64,000 nt of DNA, from NCBI RefSeq assembly GCF_018219815.1, contig NZ_JADMKU010000006.1, positions 159,435 to 223,434 of the forward strand, given 5' to 3'. The stretch comes from Thalassovita aquimarina (lineage in GTDB: Bacteria; Pseudomonadota; Alphaproteobacteria; Rhodobacterales; Rhodobacteraceae). The notes under the pieces are model-generated. The model searched no databases. It saw only the letters and a program-made list of their open reading frames with translations, and was not told the DNA's origin. A program made the position numbers and the translations under genes. This document shows, piece after piece, positions 1 through 7,367 of this stretch (positions are counted from its first letter, which is position 1; each line of letters starts with the position of its first letter).

Positions 1-338
1 CTGGCCAGCAGCGAAACCACCTCGCGCGCCAGTTCCGGGTTGCCCGGCGCCGGGTAGTCCTCGCGATAGAGTGCCTCGGGGAAGCCGTAGAAATCGTGGA
101 TCGTGCGCGGCATCGCCGACACGTCGACAAGGGTCGTGTCGCGGGTCATCCAATGGGCCGACACGACGAGGATCGCCTTCGGGCGCGGCAGGCTGCGACC
201 CAGATCGGCCCAGGCGCGGCTGAACCCGGTGTCTTCGATCGCGTTCATCGGGCTGCCATGACCGAGGAACACCAGCGGCATGCGGTCGGTCGGCGAAAAC
301 CGGTCGCGTAGGGCATGCAGGGCTCGGGCAGTGCTCAT
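1..338 (-). CDS. ygiD: YgiD-type extradiol dioxygenase (LigB/DODA family), 3' end cut off by the window
   Basis: The visible N-terminal ~112 residues contain the family signature [13 protein letters not shown] near residues 24-36, followed by [12 protein letters not shown] and the HDFYGFPE stretch. These are typical of the 4,5-DOPA/LigB class of non-haem metal ring-cleaving dioxygenases; the HG and SAHW histidines belong to the metal site. The ATG is preceded by AAGGAG at proper spacing. The C-terminus lies beyond base 1. It is followed upstream by a doxX gene in the same direction and a divergent LysR, a common arrangement for ygiD/doxX stress-type loci. The physiological substrate is unknown in most bacteria. 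Family assignment is secure; function is inferred. Confidence 0.85.
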   Translation of the reverse strand, partial: MSTARALHALRDRFSPTDRMPLVFLGHGSPMNAIEDTGFSRAWADLGRSLPRPKAILVVSAHWMTRDTTLVDVSAMPRTIHDFYGFPEALYREDYPAPGNPELAREVVSLLA

Positions 339-388
339 TGGAAAACTCCTTGGGGCAGGGACGGGCCGCCCGAAGGCGGCCCGTTTTG

Positions 389-814
389 TCAGGCGAATTG
401 GCCGAGTGCTTTTTGCAGGACCGGGATGCGCAGCGCACAGGCGCCGCTTCCGAGCAGGGCGACGGCGGCCTGAACAACGACCCAGAACAGCGGGAATTCC
501 CAACCGCCGCCTTCGCTCGAGAATGTCCAGCCATTGCCGGCATGGGCCCATGTCGCGCCAAGCAGCACCGGGATCAGCGCCAGCGAAACGAGCCGGGTCG
601 CCACGCCGAGGATAAGGGCCGCGCCCCCCGCCAGTTCGGCCAGGATGGTCAGGTAAGCGAACAGGGCCGGCAGGCCGAGGCTTTCGAAGTAACCGACGGT
701 GCCCGCGATGGTGAAGACATTCACCTTCAGCAGCCCGTGGGCAAGGAACAGGGCGCCGCTGGACACGCGCAGAGCGGTCGCGGCGTAGTCGGCATTGGAA
801 TAGTTCGTGGTCAT
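389..814 (-). CDS. DoxX family membrane protein
   Basis: A 141-residue protein with four hydrophobic segments, starting [19 protein letters not shown] and including a Gly/Ala-rich segment [21 protein letters not shown], the usual pattern of the DoxX/SURF4-like family. Members are small inner-membrane proteins linked to quinone or redox and thiol stress functions, without a settled general role. The ATG has AAGGAAAG upstream. It lies about 50 bp ahead of the ygiD-like gene on the same strand, so the two probably form one transcript driven from the region shared with the divergent LysR gene. Confidence 0.85.
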   Translation of the reverse strand: MTTNYSNADYAATALRVSSGALFLAHGLLKVNVFTIAGTVGYFESLGLPALFAYLTILAELAGGAALILGVATRLVSLALIPVLLGATWAHAGNGWTFSSEGGGWEFPLFWVVVQAAVALLGSGACALRIPVLQKALGQFA

Positions 815-887
815 CTTTCTTTCCTTTTTCTCGCCGCGCCGTGGCGGCAGCTATCCTGCGGCCAAATTAGAACTTGCAATTAATCAA

Positions 888-903
888 CAAAATGACGATT
901 TTG
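888..903. promoter_or_regulatory. Perfect palindrome in the doxX/LysR divergent promoter
   Basis: CAAAAT, four bases GACG, then ATTTTG form a perfect 16-bp inverted repeat between doxX and the LysR gene. LysR regulators usually bind interrupted dyads in such divergent intervals, so this is a candidate operator for the LysR at 942. An AT-rich stretch just to its left could hold the -10/-35 of the doxX-ygiD operon. Inferred from position and symmetry only. Confidence 0.4.
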
Positions 904-941
904 TAGAATGACTATCCCCTTAATGTTCTGAATGTCTGCCG

Positions 942-1838
942 ATGGATATCGTTGATGAACTCAAGGCATTCGTGGCCACCGCCCAGACCGGTTCCTTCAC
1001 CGCCGCAGCGGACCAGCTTGGCGTTTCCAACCGGCTGACGTCGAAATACGTGGGCGCGTTGGAAGCGCGGCTCGGGGTGCGGCTGTTTCAGCGTACCACC
1101 CGCAAGGTCGGCCTGACCCCCGCTGGGGAGGACCTGTTGGCGCGCGCGCCGGCGCTGCTCGACGAACTGGACGATATGCTGGCCGGGGTCGCTGAGGGAT
1201 CGCGCAGGTTTACCGGCGTCATCCGCATTTCCGCGCCCGTCACCTTCGGGGAAATCTATATCGGTGCGATGCTGGGCCGGTTTGCGCAACAGAATCCGGG
1301 ACTGACCTTCGACCTTCGGCTCAGTGACGGCTTTGTCGATCTGGCGAGCGAGGGGATCGACCTGGCGTTTCGCATGGGGCGGTCGGAAATGCTGTCCGTC
1401 AAGGCGCGCAAGCTGGGCGAGTTCCGCTCGATCGTGGTGGCAAGCCCCGGCTACATCGCCGCGCATGGCGCGCCCGACACACCCGAAGAGCTTCAGGATC
1501 ACAGCTGCATCGTCGATACTAACCGGCGAAACCCGCGAAGGTGGGTCTTTTACCGGGGAGGGGCAGAGCATCCGGCCAACGTGCAGGGGCGGTTCCACGT
1601 GAACTCGGCCCGGGCCGCGGTCGAACTGGCCGCCGCCGGGCTGGGGATTGCATACGCTCCGCGCTTCGCGATTTGCGACGCATTGCGGGCAGGCCGCCTT
1701 GTGCCCGTGATGGGAAATTTCAAAGGCGAAACCGCCCCGATCAGCGCCGCCTATCTCGAAGGGCGCGTGTTGCCCCGAAAGATCCGCGCATTGATCGATT
1801 TCGCGCTCGAGGATATCCGCGCTGCCGATGTTCTGTGA
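942..1838 (+). CDS. LysR family transcriptional regulator
   Basis: A 298-residue protein with a standard LysR layout: N-terminal winged helix with DELKAFVATAQTGSFTAAA and SNRLTSKYVGALEARLG (residues ~1-60), then a type 2 periplasmic-binding-fold effector domain from about residue 90, opening VIRISAPVTFGEIYIG. It diverges from the doxX-ygiD pair and is the obvious local regulator of those genes. The ribosome binding site is weak. The effector is unknown. Confidence 0.9.
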   Translation: MDIVDELKAFVATAQTGSFTAAADQLGVSNRLTSKYVGALEARLGVRLFQRTTRKVGLTPAGEDLLARAPALLDELDDMLAGVAEGSRRFTGVIRISAPVTFGEIYIGAMLGRFAQQNPGLTFDLRLSDGFVDLASEGIDLAFRMGRSEMLSVKARKLGEFRSIVVASPGYIAAHGAPDTPEELQDHSCIVDTNRRNPRRWVFYRGGAEHPANVQGRFHVNSARAAVELAAAGLGIAYAPRFAICDALRAGRLVPVMGNFKGETAPISAAYLEGRVLPRKIRALIDFALEDIRAADVL

Positions 1839-1919
1839 CGTATGCGAAGCGGCTGCCGTTGTCGCCGGTATTTCCCCGGCAGGGTGGTCCGGCGCGCGGG
1901 GCACCGGACCGGGGTCGGA

Positions 1920-2651
1920 TCAGGCGGCGCGACGCAGCGACACCGCTTCGCCGGCGGCGATAAAGAGCCTCTGCGGGTCGCGCACCGCCACGCAGGACGG
2001 CTGCGGGAGCGCCACCGCTCCGGCCTTTTCCAGCGCCTTGATCTGGCGCGAAACGGTTTCGAAGGAGAGGCACAGGATCTGACCAAGCTCGACGCGGCTC
2101 AGGCGCAGGTCCATCTTGGACGGTCGCCCCTGCCGTTCCCAGAACGACAGGAGCAACGCGGCCACGCGTTCCATCGCCGTCTTGCGCCCAAGCACAACCT
2201 GCCATTTGCGTGTCTCGTCAACGCGCTGCTGAAGTTCCCTGAGGTAGTTCATTCGCAACGCCGGGATTTCGTCCATGAGCGCGGCGAAAGCCTCGGGCTC
2301 GCAGGATAGCAGTACCGTTTCGCCCATGGCGGTGCGCCGGATCCCGGCAGTTCGAAGGCCGGGCGGGGTGAGCATTTCCCCAGCGAAGGCCAAGCCGAAA
2401 AGGCGGCTGGCCCCGTCGGCATCGGTCACCTCCTTGCGCAGGGTGCCGCGCAGGACAATTTCGGCATGGGCTGATCCGGTGCCGGTGCATGGGATGGTAT
2501 CGCCATCCCCGTAGACGTCCTTGCTGAAGGCTTGCAGGGCCTTGGATTTCTGCCGCGCCGTCAGGCCATGAAACAGCCTTTGGAATGCGGTGCCGGCGTG
2601 GATCGGTTCAGCGTGGCCCGGGAACTGCCACGGGAGAGGTATCGCGTTCAT
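1920..2651 (-). CDS. Crp/Fnr family transcriptional regulator without an N-terminal Fe-S cluster motif
   Basis: A cyclic-nucleotide-binding-like domain (residues ~20-130) is followed by a Crp-type winged helix with the recognition helix in SRVELGQILCLSFETVSRQIKALE, here split as SRVELGQILC and LSFETVSRQIKAL. The ATG chosen has AAGGAG eight bases upstream; an earlier in-frame start six codons upstream lacks one. The N-terminus carries no cysteine cluster of the FNR type, so direct oxygen sensing by a 4Fe-4S centre is unlikely. The HTH sequence VSRQIKALEKAG is FNR-like in the E-x-x-S-R positions. It lies downstream of two small secreted proteins on the same strand and may be co-transcribed with them. 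Effector unknown. Confidence 0.85.
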   Translation of the reverse strand: MNAIPLPWQFPGHAEPIHAGTAFQRLFHGLTARQKSKALQAFSKDVYGDGDTIPCTGTGSAHAEIVLRGTLRKEVTDADGASRLFGLAFAGEMLTPPGLRTAGIRRTAMGETVLLSCEPEAFAALMDEIPALRMNYLRELQQRVDETRKWQVVLGRKTAMERVAALLLSFWERQGRPSKMDLRLSRVELGQILCLSFETVSRQIKALEKAGAVALPQPSCVAVRDPQRLFIAAGEAVSLRRAA

Positions 2652-2804
2652 CTCGCGTCTCCTTCGCATGAGGGGGCTGCCGCAGTGCGCGGCAGAATGC
2701 GGCCAGAGAGAGACTGCGCTTTATGGGATGACCGGGGCGACCGGTGACGCGAGTCCCTGTTCCGACGTCTGTTCGGGAAAGCCGGACACGGGGGGGCGGC
2801 GGGC

Positions 2805-3188
2805 TCAGACGGGAACAGGCGGGGCGCGCGCGCCCCCTGCGTCACCGGCGATCTGCCGGTGGCGGATCTGGTGGCCGGTCAGCGTCTGCTGGTCGGACAG
2901 CGACGCGCGCACACCCGGCGCGGCCAGCGTCGGCAACGCGTTCTGCGAACCGAGAGACACCTGCACGCAATGGGGGGCGTCGCGCCCGTTTTCGCGCCCC
3001 GCCTCATCGGCCGCCGGGATCGTGCTGCCGTCCTCTCTCAGCCAGACTTCCTTCGGGCCGTGGCTGGTGCAAAGCACCAGTCGCACGCCGTCGGCCCCCG
3101 CCTGGCGCATCATGCCGTCGGGGATCGTCCCAAGCAGCACGAGCGCCAGAACAAGCAGCGTCCGGGAAAGGAGGAGGGCGAAACGCAT
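2805..3188 (-). CDS. Small secreted Cys/His protein, possibly DUF2946-like
   Basis: A 127-residue protein starting at MRFALLLSRTLLVLALVLLG, a clear signal peptide or N-terminal membrane segment. The mature part contains RLVLCTSHGPKEVWLREDG and later DAPHCVQVSLGS, a layout resembling short DUF2946-type proteins that often sit next to copper-uptake genes. This family link is from pattern memory and is tentative. The start is placed at the hydrophobic leader rather than eight codons upstream. It shares direction with the second small protein at 3344 and the Crp/Fnr gene. The C-terminal ~25 residues are low-complexity and Pro/Ala-rich. Confidence 0.5.
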   Translation of the reverse strand: MRFALLLSRTLLVLALVLLGTIPDGMMRQAGADGVRLVLCTSHGPKEVWLREDGSTIPAADEAGRENGRDAPHCVQVSLGSQNALPTLAAPGVRASLSDQQTLTGHQIRHRQIAGDAGGARAPPVPV

Positions 3189-3343
3189 GGTCGCGTCAGC
3201 CTCGTCCGCCATGATCGGCGGCAGGCCGGTCAGGCAATGCGGTGCGGCAATCCGCGACGCGGGGATAAAGCGTCATTTCTGGTGTCCATCGGTGGCATCC
3301 GGCCGGTCATGGCCGGGACAATCTTTCGGGCGGAGGAAGAGTG

Positions 3344-3703
3344 TCAGGCCACCGGTGGCGCCCGTGCGGGCCGCGCGGTGTTTCTGGTGAGGGATGACAG
3401 GCGGCCCCCGAAAGCAACGGCTGTCGCCGCGGTCGGCGCCGGGATCAGCCGGACGTGGCCGGTTTCACGGTCGGGGAAATGGAACGTCGTCAGCAGACGG
3501 CAAGCGTCGCAGTCTTTCCCGGCGCCGTGCTCCCCGGACCCGCCGCAGAGATCGGAGGCGCTCAACCCATAGGCCGCGGCGTAGATTTCGGCCCCGGCTT
3601 CGGACGCGGTGGAGAAACGATGCCCAAAACCCGACGTCGCCAGGGCGAACGTCAGGACGCAGAACAGCGCCCCCAGCAGGATTGGCAGTTTCTTCAACAT
3701 CAT
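3344..3703 (-). CDS. Small secreted CxxC protein, possibly DUF2946-like
   Basis: A 119-residue protein with an N-terminal hydrophobic leader (KKLPILLGALFCVLTFALA), then SDLCGGSGEHGAGKDCDACRLL, read as SDLCGGSGEH and KDCDACRLL. The CDAC motif plus neighbouring His and Cys suggests metal binding, and the layout resembles DUF2946-like proteins. Two consecutive ATG codons mark the start; no strong ribosome binding site is visible. It is the first gene of the leftward group ending in the Crp/Fnr regulator. Copper handling is a plausible role by analogy only. Confidence 0.5.
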   Translation of the reverse strand: MMLKKLPILLGALFCVLTFALATSGFGHRFSTASEAGAEIYAAAYGLSASDLCGGSGEHGAGKDCDACRLLTTFHFPDRETGHVRLIPAPTAATAVAFGGRLSSLTRNTARPARAPPVA

Positions 3704-4265
3704 GACAGATTAGGTAGACAGCGGCACCCGCTGGAACAAGTGTCCATTCCCCGGTGGGGCGATTTGTCCAGTGCCGGTGAGGGGCGCCGATCCGGGTGCG
3801 CCTGAAAAACGCGCGGCGAACGAGGCGCCGCCGTGGACAACAGGCCGCTGAACCGCCCGAAAGGAAACCGGACAACCGGTTTGATCATCACGGTGGCGGT
3901 GATTGAAGCGCCACGCCCTCCGAGCCGTTTTCAGACCGGGTGCAAGCAAGAACACCCCGCATGATGACGGGTTGCTTGAGATACTTGCCGGACAGGGCGT
4001 GACGCGCGTGGATGCCGGCGGGCGCGTGGTTCTGGAGACCGCCATTTCTTGCGCAAAGCTGCTGTGCCGCTTGGCCTCAAGCCGGTCCGGGTTCTTGTGC
4101 GCCCGGTTGAAAACAAAGCCAATCGCCGCCTTTGTTGCAAAATTGGTCGCTGGCCAACTGCCTTTTTTATGCCGAAGGTGGAATATCTGGTCATGTAAAG
4201 TGGCCCCGACCGTTCCACGCGGCCCAAGCCGCCCCGAGTTCGCACTTTATATAAGGCCCGATCAT
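3704..4265. other. 562-bp interval without a convincing gene
   Basis: This lies between the leftward secreted-protein genes and the rightward AsnC regulator, so it must contain both promoters. Open frames running through it on either strand have arginine-rich, repetitive translations of the kind produced by out-of-frame high-GC DNA, and none shows a recognisable domain. An AT-rich patch CACTTTATATAAGG just before the asnC start may be its promoter. No strong terminator hairpin was seen. Confidence 0.5.
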
Positions 4266-4754
4266 ATGAAAAAAACCGGTCTTGACGCGACTGATATCCG
4301 CATACTCAGCGCAGTGCAGAGCCATGGCCAGATCAGCAAGTCGCGGCTGGCGGAGATCGTCAACCTGTCGCCGACACCCTGCTGGGAACGGCTCAACCGG
4401 CTGAAGGCGGCGGGGTTCATCACCGGGTATCGGGCCGATATCGCGCTGAACAAGCTGTGCGATTTCACGACGGTCATCGTCACCGTCTCGCTGGCCCATC
4501 ATCGCAAAGCCGATTTCGACCGGTTTGAATCCCACGTCCGCACGCTCGATGAGATCGTGGAGTGCATGGCAACCGGCGGGGGCATGGATTACGTCATGAA
4601 GGTCATCAGCCCGACCCTGACGACCTTTCAGGAACTGCTGAACAAGCTCTTTTCGGCCGAGGTCGAGGTGGATCGCTACATGACCTATATCGCCGTGCGG
4701 CAGGTGAAGACGGGCCATCCGAATCTCGCCAAGCTGCTGGCGCGGCAGGCGTGA
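4266..4754 (+). CDS. Lrp/AsnC family transcriptional regulator
   Basis: A 162-residue protein with an AsnC-type HTH (DATDIRILSAVQSHGQISKS, then LAEIVNLSPTPCWERLNRLK) and a C-terminal RAM ligand-binding domain from about residue 65, including FESHVRTLDEIVECMATGGG, a canonical ligand loop. The reading frame is open far upstream, but the ATG at 4266 gives exactly the family length. It precedes the demethylase, OsmC, crotonase and ligase genes and probably controls them. The HTH stretch NLSPTPCWERL resembles AsnC-type regulators of compatible-solute and DMSP catabolism, but this is suggestive only. Confidence 0.9.
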   Translation: MKKTGLDATDIRILSAVQSHGQISKSRLAEIVNLSPTPCWERLNRLKAAGFITGYRADIALNKLCDFTTVIVTVSLAHHRKADFDRFESHVRTLDEIVECMATGGGMDYVMKVISPTLTTFQELLNKLFSAEVEVDRYMTYIAVRQVKTGHPNLAKLLARQA

Positions 4755-4919
4755 TAAACTGCGGCGACCGGGTGGTCTGGCTTTGCCACGAATTTTAGCC
4801 CGATCAGTCCTCACGATGCCTGTTTTTTAGACCGGGTGCTGAAATTCCCGGCGCTATATCTGGCCTTGTTCAGGGTATTCCACGGCAGCAGGTGCCGTTG
4901 GCCAGAAAGGGCGAATGAC

Positions 4920-6062
4920 ATGACGCAATCGGAAGACTTCGGGTTTGGCACCCAGATCCGAAAATCCCCCTATTTCGACGCCACCGTTCGTTGGGGCGCT
5001 AAGGGATTTTCTGTTTATAATCATATGTATATTCCGCGGGACTTCGGTGACCCGGAACAGAACTTCTGGAACCTCGTCAACGATGCCATCCTGTGCGACG
5101 TGGCCGTCGAGAGACAGGTCGAAATCACCGGCCCCGATGCCGCGCGCTTTGTCCAGATGCTGACGCCGCGCAACCTGTCGAACATGGCGATCGGCCAGTG
5201 CAAATATATCCTCATCACCAATGCCGAGGGCGGCATTCTGAATGACCCGATCCTGCTGCGGCTGGCGGAAAACCATTTCTGGATCTCCCTGGCCGACAGC
5301 GACATCCTGCTCTGGGCGCAGGGCCTCGCGGTAAACTCGGGCCTCGATGTCACGATCACGGAACCCGACGTGTCTCCCCTGCAGTTGCAAGGTCCCAGGT
5401 CGGGCGAGGTGATGACGGCGCTCTTCGGCGAGAGCATCATGGACCTGCGCTATTACTGGCTGCGCGAGGTGGAGCTGGACGGGATCCCGCTGATCGTGTC
5501 GCGCACCGGCTGGTCCAGCGAACTGGGCTACGAGATCTACCTGCGCGACGGATCCAAAGGCGACATGCTGTGGGAAATGATCATGGCTGCCGGGATGCCG
5601 TTTGGCCTCAAGCCGGGTCACACCTCTTCGATCCGCCGGATCGAAGGCGGTATGCTGTCCTATCACGCCGATGCAGATATCAACACCAACCCGTTCGAGC
5701 TCGGCTTCGACCGCCTGGTCGACCTCGAGATGGAGGCCGATTTCATCGGCAAGGCGGCCCTGCGCCGGATCAAGGCGGAAGGTGTCAGCCGCAAACAGGT
5801 GGGCCTGATCATCGACGGGCCGCCACTGAAGGGGCCGAACACCACCTTCTGGACCATCAACAGGGATGGCGAAACCATCGGCAAGGTCACCTCGGCGGTC
5901 TATTCCCCGCGGCTGGAACGCAATATCGCCCTTGCGATGGTTTCGGCGGACTATGCGCAACTCGGGCTGGACGTGGAGGTTGTCACCGGCTCCGGGCCGA
6001 CCGAAGCAACGATCGTCGAACGTCCGTTCTTCGATCCGAAAAAGAAAATCGCGGCCGCGTGA
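4920..6062 (+). CDS. DmdA/GcvT-family tetrahydrofolate-dependent demethylase
   Basis: A 380-residue protein of the aminomethyltransferase fold. Motifs shared with DMSP demethylase DmdA are FSVYNHMYIPRDF, ERQVEITGPDAARFVQML, GGILNDPILLRL and DSDILLWAQGLA. The substrate-proximal segment reads TGWSSELGYEIYL instead of the SGWSKQGG form recalled for DmdA. It is therefore called a DmdA-like methyl transferase to THF rather than a proven DMSP demethylase. The ATG at 4920 follows AAAGGG; upstream codons would add an unrelated 28-residue extension. It heads a run with OsmC, a crotonase and a DmdB-like ligase, a gene set reminiscent of DMSP demethylation but without a dmdC dehydrogenase. Confidence 0.8.
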   Translation: MTQSEDFGFGTQIRKSPYFDATVRWGAKGFSVYNHMYIPRDFGDPEQNFWNLVNDAILCDVAVERQVEITGPDAARFVQMLTPRNLSNMAIGQCKYILITNAEGGILNDPILLRLAENHFWISLADSDILLWAQGLAVNSGLDVTITEPDVSPLQLQGPRSGEVMTALFGESIMDLRYYWLREVELDGIPLIVSRTGWSSELGYEIYLRDGSKGDMLWEMIMAAGMPFGLKPGHTSSIRRIEGGMLSYHADADINTNPFELGFDRLVDLEMEADFIGKAALRRIKAEGVSRKQVGLIIDGPPLKGPNTTFWTINRDGETIGKVTSAVYSPRLERNIALAMVSADYAQLGLDVEVVTGSGPTEATIVERPFFDPKKKIAAA

Positions 6063-6091
6063 GCGCGTCGACATTACTCGGGATTCAGACC

Positions 6092-6541
6092 ATGTCCGAT
6101 CTTTCCATCGAACTGCACTGGCAGCGCGCCACTCCCGTATTGCAAACGGGCCAGTATTCGAACGCGCATACGGTACTTTACAATAACAGCTTCGACGTCC
6201 AGGTGGACGCCGCCCCGGACTGGGGCGGCGATCCGGGGAACACCAACCCCGAACAGGCGCTCGCCTCGGCGCTGTCGAGTTGCCACATGATGACCTTCCT
6301 GGCGCTCTGTGCCAAGGCGGGCTGGCCGGTGGCGAGCTATCACGATTACGCCGTGGCCCATCTCGGAAAGAACCACAAAGGCCAGATGTCGGTGACGCGG
6401 ATCGACCTGCACCCGGTGGTGCGCTTCGATACGGGCTTCGACGTCGAAGAGGCCAAGCTGGACGAGATGCAGCATCGCGCGCATCGCTACTGCTTCATCG
6501 CCAATTCGCTTGCCGACAGTGTCGAGATCAACATCCTCTGA
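6092..6541 (+). CDS. OsmC family protein
   Basis: A 149-residue protein with the OsmC/Ohr signature PEQALASALSSCHMMTFLAL (first conserved Cys) and a second Cys in RAHRYCFIANSL. OsmC-type proteins reduce organic peroxides through this Cys pair. The ATG lies 30 bp after the demethylase stop. Its place between a demethylase and CoA-linked enzymes suggests protection against, or handling of, reactive thiol or peroxide by-products. That role is inferred from context. Confidence 0.88.
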   Translation: MSDLSIELHWQRATPVLQTGQYSNAHTVLYNNSFDVQVDAAPDWGGDPGNTNPEQALASALSSCHMMTFLALCAKAGWPVASYHDYAVAHLGKNHKGQMSVTRIDLHPVVRFDTGFDVEEAKLDEMQHRAHRYCFIANSLADSVEINIL

Positions 6542-6562
6542 TAGACGAAAGGAGTGCGTTCC

Positions 6563-7363
6563 GTGCCGAGAAACGACATCCTGCTGCGCGATCTCGACGC
6601 AGACGGCATCCTGCGGCTGACGCTGAATGACGTGGCGCGGCGAAATGCCTTGTCTGAGGCGATGCTGACCGAACTGGGCGACGCCATTGCCGAGGCGGGG
6701 AACAATGCCTCGGTGCGCGTGATCGTTCTGGCCGCGAACGGGCCGGCCTTCTGTGCAGGACACGATCTGAAGGAAATGACGGCGGGCCGCGCCGGGGCCG
6801 ATGGTGGCAGCGCCTATTTCACCAAGGTGATGGGGCTTTGTTCCGGCGTCATGATGTCCGTCGTCCATTGCCCCAAACCGGTGATCGCCGAGGTTGCCGG
6901 GGTCGCAACCGCCGCGGGATGTCAGCTGGTGGCCAGTTGCGATCTTGCCATAGCGGCGGACACGGCGCGGTTCAGCACGCCCGGCGTGCATATCGGCCTG
7001 TTCTGTTCCACGCCGATGGTCGCCCTGTCGCGCAGCGTGACCGGCAAGCACGCGATGGAGATGCTGCTGACCGGTGACATGGTCGAGGCTGCACGGGCCG
7101 AGGAAATCGGGTTGGTCAACCGCGTCACCGCCCCAAGTACGCTGACCGACACCTGCATGGAACTGGCCCGCAAGATCGCCTCAAAATCAAGCATGACGCT
7201 GGCCGTCGGTAAGCGCGGTTTCTACGCGCAGCGCGAAATGACACTGCCGGATGCATACGCCTACGCCTCTGCCGTGATGGTGGAGAACATGCTGGCGCGC
7301 GACGCCGAGGAAGGCATCGGCGCCTTCATCGAGAAACGTCAACCCCAATGGCAGGACGCCTGA
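6563..7363 (+). CDS. Crotonase-superfamily protein (ECHDC3-like), both usual catalytic glutamates replaced
   Basis: A 266-residue enoyl-CoA hydratase/isomerase-fold protein. The oxyanion-hole segment FCAGHDLKEM (residues ~63-72) and the second Gly-rich segment are intact. In classic hydratases, and in DmdD, two glutamates act in GGCE and in the following QPE region. Here these positions read GCQL (Gln121) and STPG (Gly141). The protein thus resembles the ECHDC3-like branch, whose reaction is not established. The GTG start at 6563 has AAAGGAG eight bases upstream. It is tightly followed (4 bp) by the acyl-CoA ligase. Confidence 0.82.
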   Translation: MPRNDILLRDLDADGILRLTLNDVARRNALSEAMLTELGDAIAEAGNNASVRVIVLAANGPAFCAGHDLKEMTAGRAGADGGSAYFTKVMGLCSGVMMSVVHCPKPVIAEVAGVATAAGCQLVASCDLAIAADTARFSTPGVHIGLFCSTPMVALSRSVTGKHAMEMLLTGDMVEAARAEEIGLVNRVTAPSTLTDTCMELARKIASKSSMTLAVGKRGFYAQREMTLPDAYAYASAVMVENMLARDAEEGIGAFIEKRQPQWQDA

Positions 7364-7367
7364 AACC

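Noticed and set aside
3903..4265. N-terminal extension of the AsnC regulator
   Set aside because: Adds over 120 residues unlike any Lrp/AsnC protein; the ATG at 4266 gives the standard length.
4854..6074. About 400-codon frame opposite the demethylase
   Set aside because: Same reason: no recognisable domain, and the sense frame matches the DmdA/GcvT family along its full length.
6563..7363. DmdD (methylthioacryloyl-CoA hydratase)
   Set aside because: Both catalytic glutamate positions are replaced, so the name would be misleading.
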